NCBI GenBank assembly: GCA_041690255.1
Contig: JAWLHU010000013.1
Span: forward strand, 1-64,000
Reading direction: 5' to 3'
Source: JAWLHU01 sp041690255
GTDB taxonomy: Bacteria > Bacillota > Sulfobacillia > Symbiobacteriales > Symbiobacteriaceae
DNA: 64,000 nt
Numbering within the stretch: position 1 is the stretch's first letter; every line of letters begins with the position of its first letter. The notes under the pieces are model-generated. The model made no database searches. It was not told the DNA's origin and worked only from the letters and a program-made list of their open reading frames with translations. The translations under genes and the position numbers were made by a program. Positions 17,491 to 25,931 of this stretch are shown piece by piece.

Positions 17491-18459
17491 CTATCCCAGT
17501 TGTGGATAGCGAGGGCCCGTCGGTGCGCTTAGGTCGCCTCCGCCCCCAGGTGAAGCATTCGTACCACGCCCCGGATCCTGGAACGATGCCTGGAGGAGGC
17601 GGATGAACTCATCCACGGCATCCCAGACGAAGGGGTCGACCCGCCCCGTCTGGCTTCCGAAGCGCATTTCGTCGGTCGATGGTCCGGCCTTGCCGGCCTT
17701 GAAGTAGAGGTTGACCTTGTAGGTGCCATCGACACGGGGCGACTGGTTCAGCAGTTGGCCCGCCAGCCAGAGGTTCCCACCCTCGACCAGCTTGCTGACC
17801 CGCTCCATGGGCATCTCTCCGCCGCGGCTCAGGCTGAGGCCGTGGGTGTTGAGGAAGAGCGACGTATCCTCCAGGTACTGGTTGAAGATCAGGTGCTCGG
17901 CGAACTTTCCCGTTACCTTCAACTCCATGGGGACCATGACCAGGACGGTCGTAGCCCCCGCCAATGTGGCACCCAGCTGATCCTGCGCCTGATCCGGGGC
18001 CTCTGTCTGGCCCGTATGGTCCGCGGCTTGAGACTCGGCCTGTTCCTGCTGCTGGTCCGTGCTCGGCGCTACCGGCTGCCGCCCGACCTGGTCCGCCAGG
18101 TCACGTGCCACGTTGACCAGGGCCTTCTGCTCCACCCGGATCTCGACAATCTTCGCACCACTCAAGAGTTCTCCCTGGCTAAGATGCCAGATCAGGAGTG
18201 CCGCTGAGTTCCTGCCGGGCACCCAGGAGTCTATCGTCGCCTCCCGAGCCGCCACCAGCGCCCTTCGCTCAGCGAGGTCGCCCTCTCGCTTCAGCTTCTT
18301 CGTCTCCGTCAGGAGCTGATCCTCAGCGGTCTCCAGGCGGCCCCGCGCCTCCGCTCGCCTCGCGGTCAGCGGCTCATGCACGAACATGTAGGCCGCAATC
18401 AGCCCGCCCACGAGCACGAGCGACCCCAGCAGCGCCTTCTCACGCGCCTTGAGCGCCAT
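17491..18459 (-). CDS. pilO: Type IV pilus assembly protein, PilO-like
   Basis: 322 residues: short cytoplasmic start, one membrane helix (about 11-28), a coiled-coil stretch (about 30-75) and an extracellular globular part. A Gln/Asp-rich linker (about 130-160) interrupts it. The layout and its place after pilM and pilN identify it as the PilO/GspM-like subunit that joins PilN in the inner-membrane alignment complex. Its start overlaps the end of pilN by 20 bp, so the two are translationally linked. Sequence identity to known PilO is too low to see directly; position carries much weight. Confidence 0.75.
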   Translation of the reverse strand: MALKAREKALLGSLVLVGGLIAAYMFVHEPLTARRAEARGRLETAEDQLLTETKKLKREGDLAERRALVAAREATIDSWVPGRNSAALLIWHLSQGELLSGAKIVEIRVEQKALVNVARDLADQVGRQPVAPSTDQQQEQAESQAADHTGQTEAPDQAQDQLGATLAGATTVLVMVPMELKVTGKFAEHLIFNQYLEDTSLFLNTHGLSLSRGGEMPMERVSKLVEGGNLWLAGQLLNQSPRVDGTYKVNLYFKAGKAGPSTDEMRFGSQTGRVDPFVWDAVDEFIRLLQASFQDPGRGTNASPGGGGDLSAPTGPRYPQLG

Positions 18460-19075
18460 TCGGCACGCCCCCCTCCTGCGGTACGAGCGTGATCACAATC
18501 TCGAAATCCAGTTGGCGAAGCGTCCCGGCCGGTTGAATCTCCTCCGCCGGCAGGGAGGCGGCCTCACCAGCCCTCGCCTTGTACTCCACCGTCACGCCCG
18601 CCTCAGTGGCGTAGCGGAGCCCCACCTCGGCCACTCGGGGATTGACGATCAGCCCGCCAAAGAGTTGGGCGACATCCACCAACCCGCGTGATGAGGCCCG
18701 CAGCGTTAACTGATCTCCCTGAATGTCAAGTTGCTGCCAGGTGACGTGCTGCGGGGTCAGATCCCGCAGGGTCAGCAAAACATTCGACCAGCGCCGCCCC
18801 GCAAGCCCCTTCAACTCCCCTTCGGCCATGGTCACCCGCTCTTCGCGCTGCCGGATGACCGACGCCTCCGCCAACTGCGCCTTCACCCGATGCAGATCCT
18901 GCTCTCTCTGCGCCGCTGTGGCAGCGAACGCCGATGCCTGCGCCGCCACCCCCATGTAGTAGACCGAGCCGACCACCACCGCCACCGCTGCCACTGCAGC
19001 CAGCCCCCACTCCAGGGCACCGGTCTTGCGGAGCGGGGCGTATTCCTTCATGAGCAGGTTGATCTTGATCGCCAT
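18440..19075 (-). CDS. pilN: Type IV pilus assembly protein PilN
   Basis: 211 residues starting MAIKINLLMKEY, the conserved cytoplasmic N-terminal peptide (INLLP-like) that docks into the groove of PilM. One membrane helix (about 24-42), a coiled coil, then a ferredoxin-like periplasmic-type domain follow. A longer same-frame reading to 19630 overlaps pilM and is not needed. The gene starts five bases after the pilM stop. Confidence 0.85.
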   Translation of the reverse strand: MAIKINLLMKEYAPLRKTGALEWGLAAVAAVAVVVGSVYYMGVAAQASAFAATAAQREQDLHRVKAQLAEASVIRQREERVTMAEGELKGLAGRRWSNVLLTLRDLTPQHVTWQQLDIQGDQLTLRASSRGLVDVAQLFGGLIVNPRVAEVGLRYATEAGVTVEYKARAGEAASLPAEEIQPAGTLRQLDFEIVITLVPQEGGVPNGAQGA

Positions 19076-19080
19076 GCCGA

Positions 19081-20235
19081 TTACTCCTCCTCCCGCAAAG
19101 CCGAACCGAGGGCTGTCAGCAGGAGCGGTCCCACGCTGTTCACCTGCGGAAGCAGAGCAGGATTGATATCGATGCCCTCCAGTCGGACGGGCTCCACCAG
19201 GACGGGCTCCCCATCCGGCCGAAGCCCCATGCTGGGAGCCAGTCGCTCGGAGAGCACCCGACTGAGCCCCTGGAGCATCACCCCGCCGCCAGCCAGGAAG
19301 ACCCGCTCCAACTGTGCGCCGCGGTGCTGGATCAGGAAGAACTCCACCGACCGACCGATCGCCTCGGAGAGCGAGTCCAGCCAGGGTCCGACCGCCGGCG
19401 CCAACTCCATATCCTCCTCGACGCCCTTCAGCCGGAGCGCCCGCTCGGCATCGTAAAGGGAGATACCCAGCGTATCGGCAATGGCCGCCCGTAAGTGGGA
19501 GATGCCGGTCGGGATCGTCCGAGAGAGCATCGGCACACCGTGGCGCATAATGGCGATGCGGGTCCCCACCTCGCCGAAGTCCATCAGCACGAGCGGTTGC
19601 GGGGACTCGTGCGGCACGGCACCCATCCACTCCAACGCCCGCAGGAGCGCAAGGCAGTCCAGTTCGACCGCATCCGCCTTGAGATTCGCCTTAGCCAGCG
19701 CGTCCAGGTGCCCCTGGACCAATCGCTTCTGCGTCCCGGCCAGAAAGACAGACATTTGATGCTCCGGCACGCCCGGCGCATCCGGCAGGGTACAGAAGTC
19801 GTAGACCAGTTGCTCCTCCGGGATCGGCAAGTGCTGCGGCGCCTCGAACTTCATAGCCGCCCGCATCTCCTCCGGCCCGACCCGGGGCAGGTTCAAGTAG
19901 CGCAACATGATCGCCGGGCCGCCCACCGAGCAGCCGACCATGGGCTGCTTGAGCCCCATGGCCTGGCCGAGCCTTGCCAGCAGTTCGCCCAGCCGCTCCG
20001 GGGCGACGACAGCCCCTTCCAGGATCATGCCAGCCGGCAGCGGCACCACGGCGTAGTTCTCCAGCCGGGGGCCGTTCCGGGTCCAGCGGATCTGGGCCAG
20101 TTTGATGTGCCCGGCGCCCAGGTCAACCCCTACGCCGGTTTTTCCCTGGCGGGGGAAGAAGCCCCAGCGAAAACCCACGTCGGCACCGCTCGGGAGCAGG
20201 TCCTGCTCCGTGCGGGCACGCTCCACTCGGCTCAT
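19081..20235 (-). CDS. pilM: Type IV pilus assembly protein PilM
   Basis: About 384 residues from the ATG at 20235, which has an AAGGAGG site; the longer frame to 20319 would overlap the upstream pseudopilin gene. Actin-like ATPase fold: GVDLGAGHIKLAQIRW (phosphate 1), LMDFGEVGTRIAIM (phosphate 2) and VFLAGGGVMLQGL (adenosine motif). In the cytoplasm PilM binds the N-terminal peptide of PilN and links it to the PilB/PilT motors. It heads the M-N-O part of this pilus operon. Confidence 0.92.
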   Translation of the reverse strand: MSRVERARTEQDLLPSGADVGFRWGFFPRQGKTGVGVDLGAGHIKLAQIRWTRNGPRLENYAVVPLPAGMILEGAVVAPERLGELLARLGQAMGLKQPMVGCSVGGPAIMLRYLNLPRVGPEEMRAAMKFEAPQHLPIPEEQLVYDFCTLPDAPGVPEHQMSVFLAGTQKRLVQGHLDALAKANLKADAVELDCLALLRALEWMGAVPHESPQPLVLMDFGEVGTRIAIMRHGVPMLSRTIPTGISHLRAAIADTLGISLYDAERALRLKGVEEDMELAPAVGPWLDSLSEAIGRSVEFFLIQHRGAQLERVFLAGGGVMLQGLSRVLSERLAPSMGLRPDGEPVLVEPVRLEGIDINPALLPQVNSVGPLLLTALGSALREEE

Positions 20236-20252
20236 GGCATCGCCTCCTTCTC

Positions 20253-20768
20253 TCAGTACTCCATGACGCCCGTGTTGGCGTAAATCCGAATCGTTCGCCC
20301 GACAGAGTCCGGCTGGCACTCCTGAGTACTATCCAGGTTGGTTTGGATCCGGCAGATTGGGATTTCCGTATCCACGTCCCGACCGAACCGGCCGAAGCGG
20401 TTGAACTGAAGGGAGACCGGCTCTCCTGACTCAAAGGGAACCGCCATGCCGAGGCCATATGCCAGCTTCCGATCCTCTCCTTGTTGCAGCCAAGACCCGT
20501 TGGGAATCCGGGACTCGACCACATATTGATTGATGACGGTCGAGCCGGCAACCGGGGGCAGGAAGCGAACCCGCCAGGTCTCCGAGCGGGCGATGGCACT
20601 CATACGAGCCACGGCCAGGTCGTTCGCGAGCTGAGAGGTCGCTTGGGAGAGATGGGCCGCCCGCAGCGTGGAGGACCCCGAGAGCACTGCCAGGCCAACC
20701 ATGAAGGAGAGAATGGCCAGGGAGACCATCAGCTCGGCTAGCGTGAGGCCCGACTCATCGCGCAGCAT
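20253..20768 (-). CDS. Minor pseudopilin, GspH/FimT type
   Basis: 171 residues from the ATG at 20768. A class III prepilin signal is seen at the very start: LRDESG followed by LTLAELMVSLAILSFMVGLA. The prepilin peptidase cleaves after Gly, Leu becomes residue 1 and Glu5 is present. The body is a small beta-rich GspH/FimT-like domain. It is one of four consecutive minor pilins that probably form the tip complex. It follows the PilX-like gene by 13 bp. Confidence 0.82.
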   Translation of the reverse strand: MLRDESGLTLAELMVSLAILSFMVGLAVLSGSSTLRAAHLSQATSQLANDLAVARMSAIARSETWRVRFLPPVAGSTVINQYVVESRIPNGSWLQQGEDRKLAYGLGMAVPFESGEPVSLQFNRFGRFGRDVDTEIPICRIQTNLDSTQECQPDSVGRTIRIYANTGVMEY

Positions 20769-20781
20769 GCCCCAGTCCCTC

Positions 20782-21282
20782 CTAGTCGTACGTGGTGATG
20801 GTCCGACGGGGGGGCGTGTACGGCGGGTCGTTATCCCGCTGAATGCTCCCCGAGACGACCCGCTCAGTTCGGAGTTTCCCCGTTCCATAAACCCCGGTCG
20901 ATTTGACATGAATGGCGTAGTTCGTCGGATCCAGCGGGGTCAGATCCAGGGTGTAGGTCGCCTGCGACGGCAAAGTCACACTGGTGTTGTCCAGGCTCAT
21001 GGTAGCGCCATAGACGGCATTACCCACAATCCGCGCACGAACCCGGTTGAAGCCGGCCTCGGCGGCAGCCTGCGCAATTTCCGCATTGGTCTTGAGGGTG
21101 GCAATGCGGGCCTCTCGGACCGTCCGGGCACTCGACTCGGCGGCGTAGAGCAAGAAAACCGTGATGGCTAGAAGTACGAGTGGCAAGGCATAGCCGCGCT
21201 CAGCGGAAGTGAACGAACACCTTAATCCGAATCGGAGTCTCCTGCCCCGAGAGTGGTTCGCGAACCAAGATCGCCTCAACAC
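20782..21282 (-). CDS. PilX-like minor pilin component
   Basis: About 166 residues from a GTG at 21282; an ATG at 21366 is possible but overlaps the upstream gene by 170 bp. The N-terminal core AERGYALPLVLLAITVFLLYAA is the PilX-type variant of the prepilin helix (Gly-Tyr-Ala-Leu-Pro-Leu, no Glu5). An Ala/Glu-rich helix and a beta domain follow. PilX/GspK-like subunits cap the minor pilin tip. The start choice is weak because no clear ribosome binding site is visible; coupling to the overlapping PilW-like gene is likely. Confidence 0.68.
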   Translation of the reverse strand: MLRRSWFANHSRGRRLRFGLRCSFTSAERGYALPLVLLAITVFLLYAAESSARTVREARIATLKTNAEIAQAAAEAGFNRVRARIVGNAVYGATMSLDNTSVTLPSQATYTLDLTPLDPTNYAIHVKSTGVYGTGKLRTERVVSGSIQRDNDPPYTPPRRTITTYD

Positions 21283-21769
21283 CCGAATGGATTTCGTCGA
21301 CTGAGAATTTGGTACGATTCGTACTCCCCCCGCCTGGTGTAAGTAGGTTGGTTGCCAGAACCTCATCGGTCACGGTCCCTCCTTTCATTACCCAGCGGTG
21401 CAGGTTAGTCGGATCTGGGATAGGGACGGTCGGGTCGGCAAAGTTGTAGGACTCAAACGTGTACAGGATGTAGTCGCCGCCTGACACGTCCAGCCTAAGT
21501 TTGGCCCCCTGGTCGAAGGTATCTGCCACGGAGGCAAACCGCCCGTCTTGCATGACTTGGTGAGCCGCCAGCCGTAGTGCCTCATAGGCGTCGGTCTGCA
21601 GCACGTCGCGCCTGGCGTTGGTCTCGATCGCCAGCAGGACTGAGGTGATTGAGATCCCCACCAGAGTGGTAATGGCCAGAGCGACGAGCATCTCGACCAG
21701 GGAGAAGCCATCCTCACTCCGCTGGATCTGGGAGCTTCGCGCTATCTGCTTCCGAATCGAGCTTCGCAA
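21200..21769 (-). CDS. PilW/GspJ-like minor pseudopilin
   Basis: 189 residues. Prepilin signal SEDG followed by FSLVEMLVALAITTLVGISI (cleavage after Gly, Phe1, Glu5), then a beta-rich domain with a Gly/Thr/Asn loop. The gene overlaps the PilV-like gene upstream (by 56 bp) and the PilX-like gene downstream, a tight arrangement that suggests translational coupling of the tip subunits. Assignment to PilW rather than PilV rests on gene order and size. Confidence 0.78.
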   Translation of the reverse strand: MRSSIRKQIARSSQIQRSEDGFSLVEMLVALAITTLVGISITSVLLAIETNARRDVLQTDAYEALRLAAHQVMQDGRFASVADTFDQGAKLRLDVSGGDYILYTFESYNFADPTVPIPDPTNLHRWVMKGGTVTDEVLATNLLTPGGGSTNRTKFSVDEIHSGVEAILVREPLSGQETPIRIKVFVHFR

Positions 21770-22184
21770 TGTAAGTCACCACCGTCACTGATGTGGCATC
21801 TTTACAGTTTGTGCACGAGACGGTAACTGTCGCCTGTCGCATCCAGTTCGTCTCCTGGTTCAGTGAGAGCTCCACGACCGAATACGCCTGCGAGAAGCGA
21901 CGTCCACCGATCACTACGGTCTGGGCACCGTACTCAGGCCATTCGCCGGGATCAGTACGATAACTCTCACTCTGCAACTCCTCGAGCTTGGAGCTCGCCA
22001 GTGTCGCCGCAAGGAGCCGATCGTAGGCTTGCCCGTTGTACTGGTAGGCAGCGAACTCGAGCATGGGAAGGAGGACCAAGCCAAGGATCGCCAGGGCCGC
22101 CACTACCTCCACCAGGCTGACTCCAGCCTCGGACCCCAGCAACTGGCGGACCTGTTTCCACCGGTGGCGGATGAATGCACACAT
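21714..22184 (-). CDS. PilV/GspI-like minor pseudopilin
   Basis: 156 residues with the prepilin signal GSEAG followed by VSLVEVVAALAILGLVLLPM (cleavage after Gly, Glu5) and ASSKLEELQSESY, a typical PilV/GspI segment after the helix. The CTNCK pair of cysteines near residue 126 may form a disulphide outside the cell. It is the first of the four minor pilin genes and follows the second pilin gene by about 80 bp, across a hairpin. Confidence 0.8.
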   Translation of the reverse strand: MCAFIRHRWKQVRQLLGSEAGVSLVEVVAALAILGLVLLPMLEFAAYQYNGQAYDRLLAATLASSKLEELQSESYRTDPGEWPEYGAQTVVIGGRRFSQAYSVVELSLNQETNWMRQATVTVSCTNCKDATSVTVVTYIAKLDSEADSAKLPDPAE

Positions 22185-22231
22185 TAACCATTCCCTCCCG
22201 CATGGTCGGCAAGGCGAAATGCTCCGGGAAA

Positions 22232-22264
22232 CCCGACAGGGGCCAGTCCCATGACCAGCCCCCG
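22232..22264 (-). terminator. Hairpin between the second pilin and minor pilin genes
   Basis: On the minus strand GGGGCTGGTC pairs with GACTGGCCCC (two G-U pairs) around ATGG. No T-run follows. It probably reduces, but does not stop, reading into the minor pilin genes. Confidence 0.45.
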
Positions 22265-22266
22265 CC

Positions 22267-22854
22267 CTATCCGGATTCGTCAGTAACGATCACGAAGTTG
22301 GGGTTCAGATCGTCCGGATCGCAGAACGGCCACATGTAGTCATCCACCTGCCAGGGGTCACCCAGTGCCGCCTCTGGCAGGGTCAGTGTGGCTGTAGGGC
22401 CATTCTGGACATGAAAGACCCGCTCAACTGGCCACCAACCATCATCACATGTCACACGAACCTGCTGCCCTGGTGTTACTGAGTCATCGTCCTGTTCCTC
22501 ACCGTTTAGATCGATAAGCCAGAAGTGTTGGTAATCCTGGCTCATGAGATAGAGATAACCCTGATCGAAACCGTTCCGAAAGGTAGTCGTAGGTTTGAGA
22601 TAGCTACCCTGCAGGGCGGCCACTACCTGGGCCGCATCGTCGCCAGTCGGATAGGTATAGGAATCGGTATGGAACCGCTCCAAGGCGGCTGGAATCACCG
22701 CCATATCGCTGTATCCTGGCGCAAACTTGGCCGCTCCGAGGACCGAATACAGGCGAGGAACCGCCAGCGCCAGCAGGAGTGCGATCACCGCTGCAACTAC
22801 CGTCAACTCAATCAGGGTCAGACCTTGCTGATTTCGGGCCAGTGCCATGTCCAC
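22267..22854 (-). CDS. Type IV pilin-like protein (second main-type pilin)
   Basis: 195 residues. Prepilin signal RNQQG followed by LTLIELTVVAAVIALLLALAV (Glu5 present), then a short pilin domain. The segment DMAVIPAALERFHTDSYTYPTG and the KPTTTFRNGFDQGYLY stretch match, with changes, the same region of the pilin encoded just upstream, so the two are duplicated relatives (PulG/ComGC-like). It carries a longer acidic C-terminal region with Asp/Glu clusters (DLNGEEQDDD) that could bind Ca2+, as in major pseudopilins. Confidence 0.85.
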   Translation of the reverse strand: MDMALARNQQGLTLIELTVVAAVIALLLALAVPRLYSVLGAAKFAPGYSDMAVIPAALERFHTDSYTYPTGDDAAQVVAALQGSYLKPTTTFRNGFDQGYLYLMSQDYQHFWLIDLNGEEQDDDSVTPGQQVRVTCDDGWWPVERVFHVQNGPTATLTLPEAALGDPWQVDDYMWPFCDPDDLNPNFVIVTDESG

Positions 22855-22865
22855 CGCCTCCCGAA

Positions 22866-22912
22866 CCAGAGTGAGCGAGGGGCCGGCGGTAAAGCCGGCC
22901 CCTCTGCTTGGC
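22866..22912 (-). terminator. Strong hairpin directly after the major pilin gene
   Basis: AGGGGCCGGC pairs perfectly with GCCGGCCCCT around TTTACC on the minus strand, starting a few bases after the pilin stop. There is no T-run. Stems of this kind after the major pilin gene usually raise its mRNA stability relative to downstream genes. Confidence 0.55.
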
Positions 22913-22914
22913 CG

Positions 22915-23433
22915 CTAGTTGACGACGTACCGCATCCCCGCCGGGGCGGTGCAGGTAGAAGGATTGGTCACACCTGCCAGATCGATCACCTGAACGGTGT
23001 TACTCGGAGTGAAGGGATGGGTGGTGGCACCGGCACCGGTACCGCAGGTGATGTTCACAGCGGTGGCAGTGTCCGCGTTGCCGGGGTCGATCAGAATATA
23101 CCCGTCGCCGTTGGTGTTGGTCCCGTAGACGAATCCTCGACCATACCCGTTAACGAACGTGGTGGTCGTTTTCAGGTAGGTTGGTACCAGCGTGGCCTGG
23201 AGCGTGTCACCGCTGCCGGGATAGCTGCTGCCAGCAAAGTAGTGCCGTTCCAGTGCGGCCCCGATCGTGTTAAGATCTGCCTTGCCGGGAGCGGCCTTTG
23301 CATCGTTGATCGCCTGCCAGAGGCGAGGAACCGCAAAGGCGGCCAGGAGACCAATGATCGCCACGACAACCATGAGCTCGATCAGCGTGAAACCCTTCTG
23401 GTCACGGCGCACTCGACGAAGGATCTTGTGCAT
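22915..23433 (-). CDS. pilA: Type IV major pilin-like protein
   Basis: 172 residues from the ATG at 23433 (GGGGAGGGG upstream). A short basic leader ends in DQKG, then FTLIELMVVVAIIGLLAAFA: classic type IVa/pseudopilin signal with cleavage after Gly, Phe1 and Glu5. The globular domain has the PulG-like turn (NTIGAALERHYFAGSSYPGSG) and two late cysteines (ITCGTG, PSTCTAP), which may form the D-region disulphide. First pilin gene of the operon and followed by a strong hairpin, so probably the most abundant subunit. Confidence 0.88.
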   Translation of the reverse strand: MHKILRRVRRDQKGFTLIELMVVVAIIGLLAAFAVPRLWQAINDAKAAPGKADLNTIGAALERHYFAGSSYPGSGDTLQATLVPTYLKTTTTFVNGYGRGFVYGTNTNGDGYILIDPGNADTATAVNITCGTGAGATTHPFTPSNTVQVIDLAGVTNPSTCTAPAGMRYVVN

Positions 23434-23571
23434 CCCTAACCCCTCCCCTTTTCTCCAATAAATGGGTGTTAGCTGCAAGACCCATTATGGTGGAAAGTGG
23501 AAGAATTGTCAAGTGGTTTCGATAAAATTTTCCGTTAATTCTGCAGCCGTTTAGTCCGTCTCCCGCGACAG

Positions 23572-24792
23572 CTAGAACATGGTCCAGAGGTTGAAGACGG
23601 GGAGCATCATCGAAATCACGATGAAGCCAACCGTTACAGCCAAAAAGACGATGATAAGCGGCTCCAACATGGAAGAGAGCCGTTCAGCGGTGCGTTCGAC
23701 CTCTGCCTCGAAGAAGTCGGCCACCTTGCTCAGCATCTCGGATATGGTGCCAGTCTCCTCTCCAACCGCCAGCATCTCCACCACCATGGGGGGGAAGACC
23801 GTAGAGCGTCGAAGCGGGACGACCAGAGATTGTCCTTCCTGGACCTCCTCCAGTGCGTCCCGTACAACTGCTGCAATCACCCGGTTAGGGATGGTACGCT
23901 CCACCACTAACAGGGCCTTCAAGATTGGAACACCGCTGGAGAGCAGACCACTCAGGGTTCGCCCAAACCGGGCGATACTCGTCTTCGTTACCAGCATGCC
24001 AGCCACGGGGATCTTGAGGATCACCCTGTCGCGAATCATGGCACCGTTCGATGTAGCCCACCAGGCTTTCAGCCCAAAGTAGATGGTGACCGCTGCAGCA
24101 AGAAAGGCCCACCAATACGTGCGCGTGGCATGGCTGACGGACATGAGGAGCCTGGTCGGCACGGGGAGGGTTGCATCCATATCGGCGTACACCTGAACAA
24201 ACTGCGGCACGACAAACATCATGAGGAAGGCCACGACCAGGACAGCTACACAGACAACGATCGAAGGATAGACTAGAGCCGATCGGATCTTCTGGCGAAC
24301 CATCTCGTCTTTCTCGAGCTGTGTTGCGACCCGCTCGAGAACGTCATCCAGAATACCGCCGACCTCCCCTGCAGCGATCATCTGGATCGTCGCCTGGGGG
24401 AAGATGCCGGCGTGCCGAGCGAACGCCTCGGAAAGACCATCACCCGCCTCTACATCGTTGCTGATTCGCTCCAGACTCTTGGCCAATCGTCGGTTGGCTG
24501 TCTGCCTAGCCAGGACACGCAAACACTGCACGGCCGGTAGGCCCGCCTTGATCATCACCGAAAACTGCCGGGCGAAGATCGCCAGATCCTTTCCGCTCAC
24601 TCGCCGGTTGAAGAGGCTGCCCTGCTGGTTCATGACTACGCTCAGGTCCCGCTCCGTCTCGATTCCCAGGACGAGAAGACCCTGGTTGCGCAGCCGCATG
24701 ATCAACTCACGCTCAGAGCCGACGTCGGCCCTGCCCTGGACCAATTCGCCGGCTCCATCTCTCGCTCGATAGACATAGACAGGCAATTGCAT
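23572..24792 (-). CDS. pilC: Type IV pilus inner-membrane platform protein PilC
   Basis: 406 residues with two T2SSF domains (about 70-195 and 275-395) and three main membrane helices. Typical segments include FARQFSVMIKAGLPAVQCLRVL and the equivalent repeat FGRTLSGLLSSGVPILKAL, plus the closing EPLIIVFLAVTVGFIVISMMLPVF. PilC links the PilB/PilT motor to pilin insertion. It lies 33 bp after pilT in the same operon. Confidence 0.95.
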   Translation of the reverse strand: MQLPVYVYRARDGAGELVQGRADVGSERELIMRLRNQGLLVLGIETERDLSVVMNQQGSLFNRRVSGKDLAIFARQFSVMIKAGLPAVQCLRVLARQTANRRLAKSLERISNDVEAGDGLSEAFARHAGIFPQATIQMIAAGEVGGILDDVLERVATQLEKDEMVRQKIRSALVYPSIVVCVAVLVVAFLMMFVVPQFVQVYADMDATLPVPTRLLMSVSHATRTYWWAFLAAAVTIYFGLKAWWATSNGAMIRDRVILKIPVAGMLVTKTSIARFGRTLSGLLSSGVPILKALLVVERTIPNRVIAAVVRDALEEVQEGQSLVVPLRRSTVFPPMVVEMLAVGEETGTISEMLSKVADFFEAEVERTAERLSSMLEPLIIVFLAVTVGFIVISMMLPVFNLWTMF

Positions 24793-24825
24793 GCCCTCCC
24801 CTGTGCGGGGCGGGGCCAGCCGGCC

Positions 24826-25914
24826 CTAGAAACGCCCCGGATTCCCCATACCGTTGGGGGCGGCGTGCTGCTGCAAGAACGACTGCTGCGACTGAACCAT
24901 GTTCTGAAAGTCTTCCTGACTAATGATCCCACGCTCGTAGAGATCCCGCACCGAGGCCTCCATGAGCTTCATGCCTAGCTTACCGCTGGTCTGGATCACG
25001 CTGGGAATCTGATGGGTTTTGCCCTCACGGACCAGGTTGCGCACTGCCGGGGTAGCGATCATAATCTCCAGGGCGGCGATCCGGCCCGGCCGGTCGACCC
25101 GCTTGAAGAGGCGCTGAGCCACGACGCCCTGAATGGCACCGGCCAACTGCACCCGGACCTGCTGCTGCTGCTCTGCCGGGAAGACATCGATAATGCGATC
25201 GATGGTCGAAGCGGCATCGTTCGTGTGGAGGGTGGCAAAGACGAGGTGGCCGGTCTCGGCGGCCTGCAAGGCGATGTTGATCGTCTCCAGGTCGCGCATT
25301 TCGCCCAGGAGGATCACATCTGGGTCCTGGCGGAGGGCCGCACGGAGCGCCAGTGAGAACGAGGTGGTGTCGGAGCCGACCTCCCGCTGGTTGATCACGC
25401 TCGTCTTGTGCCTGTGTAGGTATTCGATCGGGTCCTCAATCGTGACGATGTGCTTGTCGTACTTCTCATTGATCAGATCGATCAGCGCCGCCAGAGTGGT
25501 CGATTTGCCGGAGCCGGTCGGACCCGTGACGACAACCAGGCCGTGGGGCTTGTCGCAGAAGGAGGCCAGCACTTCGGGCAAGCCAAGCTCCCAAAGCGTC
25601 ATGACCTTGAACGGAATGACGCGTAGGGCGACCGCCAGGGTCCCCCGCTGCCGGTATACGTTGACACGGAAGCGGCCCAGGCCATTTATGCCATACGAAA
25701 AGTCGACCTCACCCCTCTCATCCAGCTCCCCTTTCTTCTCCGACGGAACCAGTTGATCAGCGACCGCCTGCAGGTCGGTGGAGACGAGGGGTAGATTCCC
25801 CTGTCGGATCAGGGTCCCGTGAATGCGGAAGATGGGGGGCTGGGCCTCGCACAGGTGAACATCGCTTGATCCCTTCCCTACAGCACCGCGGAGCAGTTCG
25901 TCTAGGTCCAGCAA
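24826..25914 (-). CDS. pilT: Twitching motility ATPase PilT
   Basis: 362 residues, the usual length. Hexameric retraction ATPase of the type IV pilus. Walker A GPTGSGKSTTLAALID, Asp box (TIEDPIEYLH), Walker B (DVILLGEMRD), His box (LVFATLHTNDAASTIDRI) and the PilT-specific motif AVRNLVREGKTHQ. Its presence implies a pilus that can retract (twitching, DNA uptake or surface sensing) rather than a secretion-only pseudopilus. It lies 17 bp after pilB. Confidence 0.97.
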   Translation of the reverse strand: MLDLDELLRGAVGKGSSDVHLCEAQPPIFRIHGTLIRQGNLPLVSTDLQAVADQLVPSEKKGELDERGEVDFSYGINGLGRFRVNVYRQRGTLAVALRVIPFKVMTLWELGLPEVLASFCDKPHGLVVVTGPTGSGKSTTLAALIDLINEKYDKHIVTIEDPIEYLHRHKTSVINQREVGSDTTSFSLALRAALRQDPDVILLGEMRDLETINIALQAAETGHLVFATLHTNDAASTIDRIIDVFPAEQQQQVRVQLAGAIQGVVAQRLFKRVDRPGRIAALEIMIATPAVRNLVREGKTHQIPSVIQTSGKLGMKLMEASVRDLYERGIISQEDFQNMVQSQQSFLQQHAAPNGMGNPGRF

Positions 25915-25931
25915 AATCGGGCACCTCCTGC

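Noticed and set aside
19076..19630. N-terminal extension of the pilN frame
   Set aside because: It overlaps pilM almost entirely; MAIKINLLMKEY is the conserved PilN start and fits the five-base gap to pilM.
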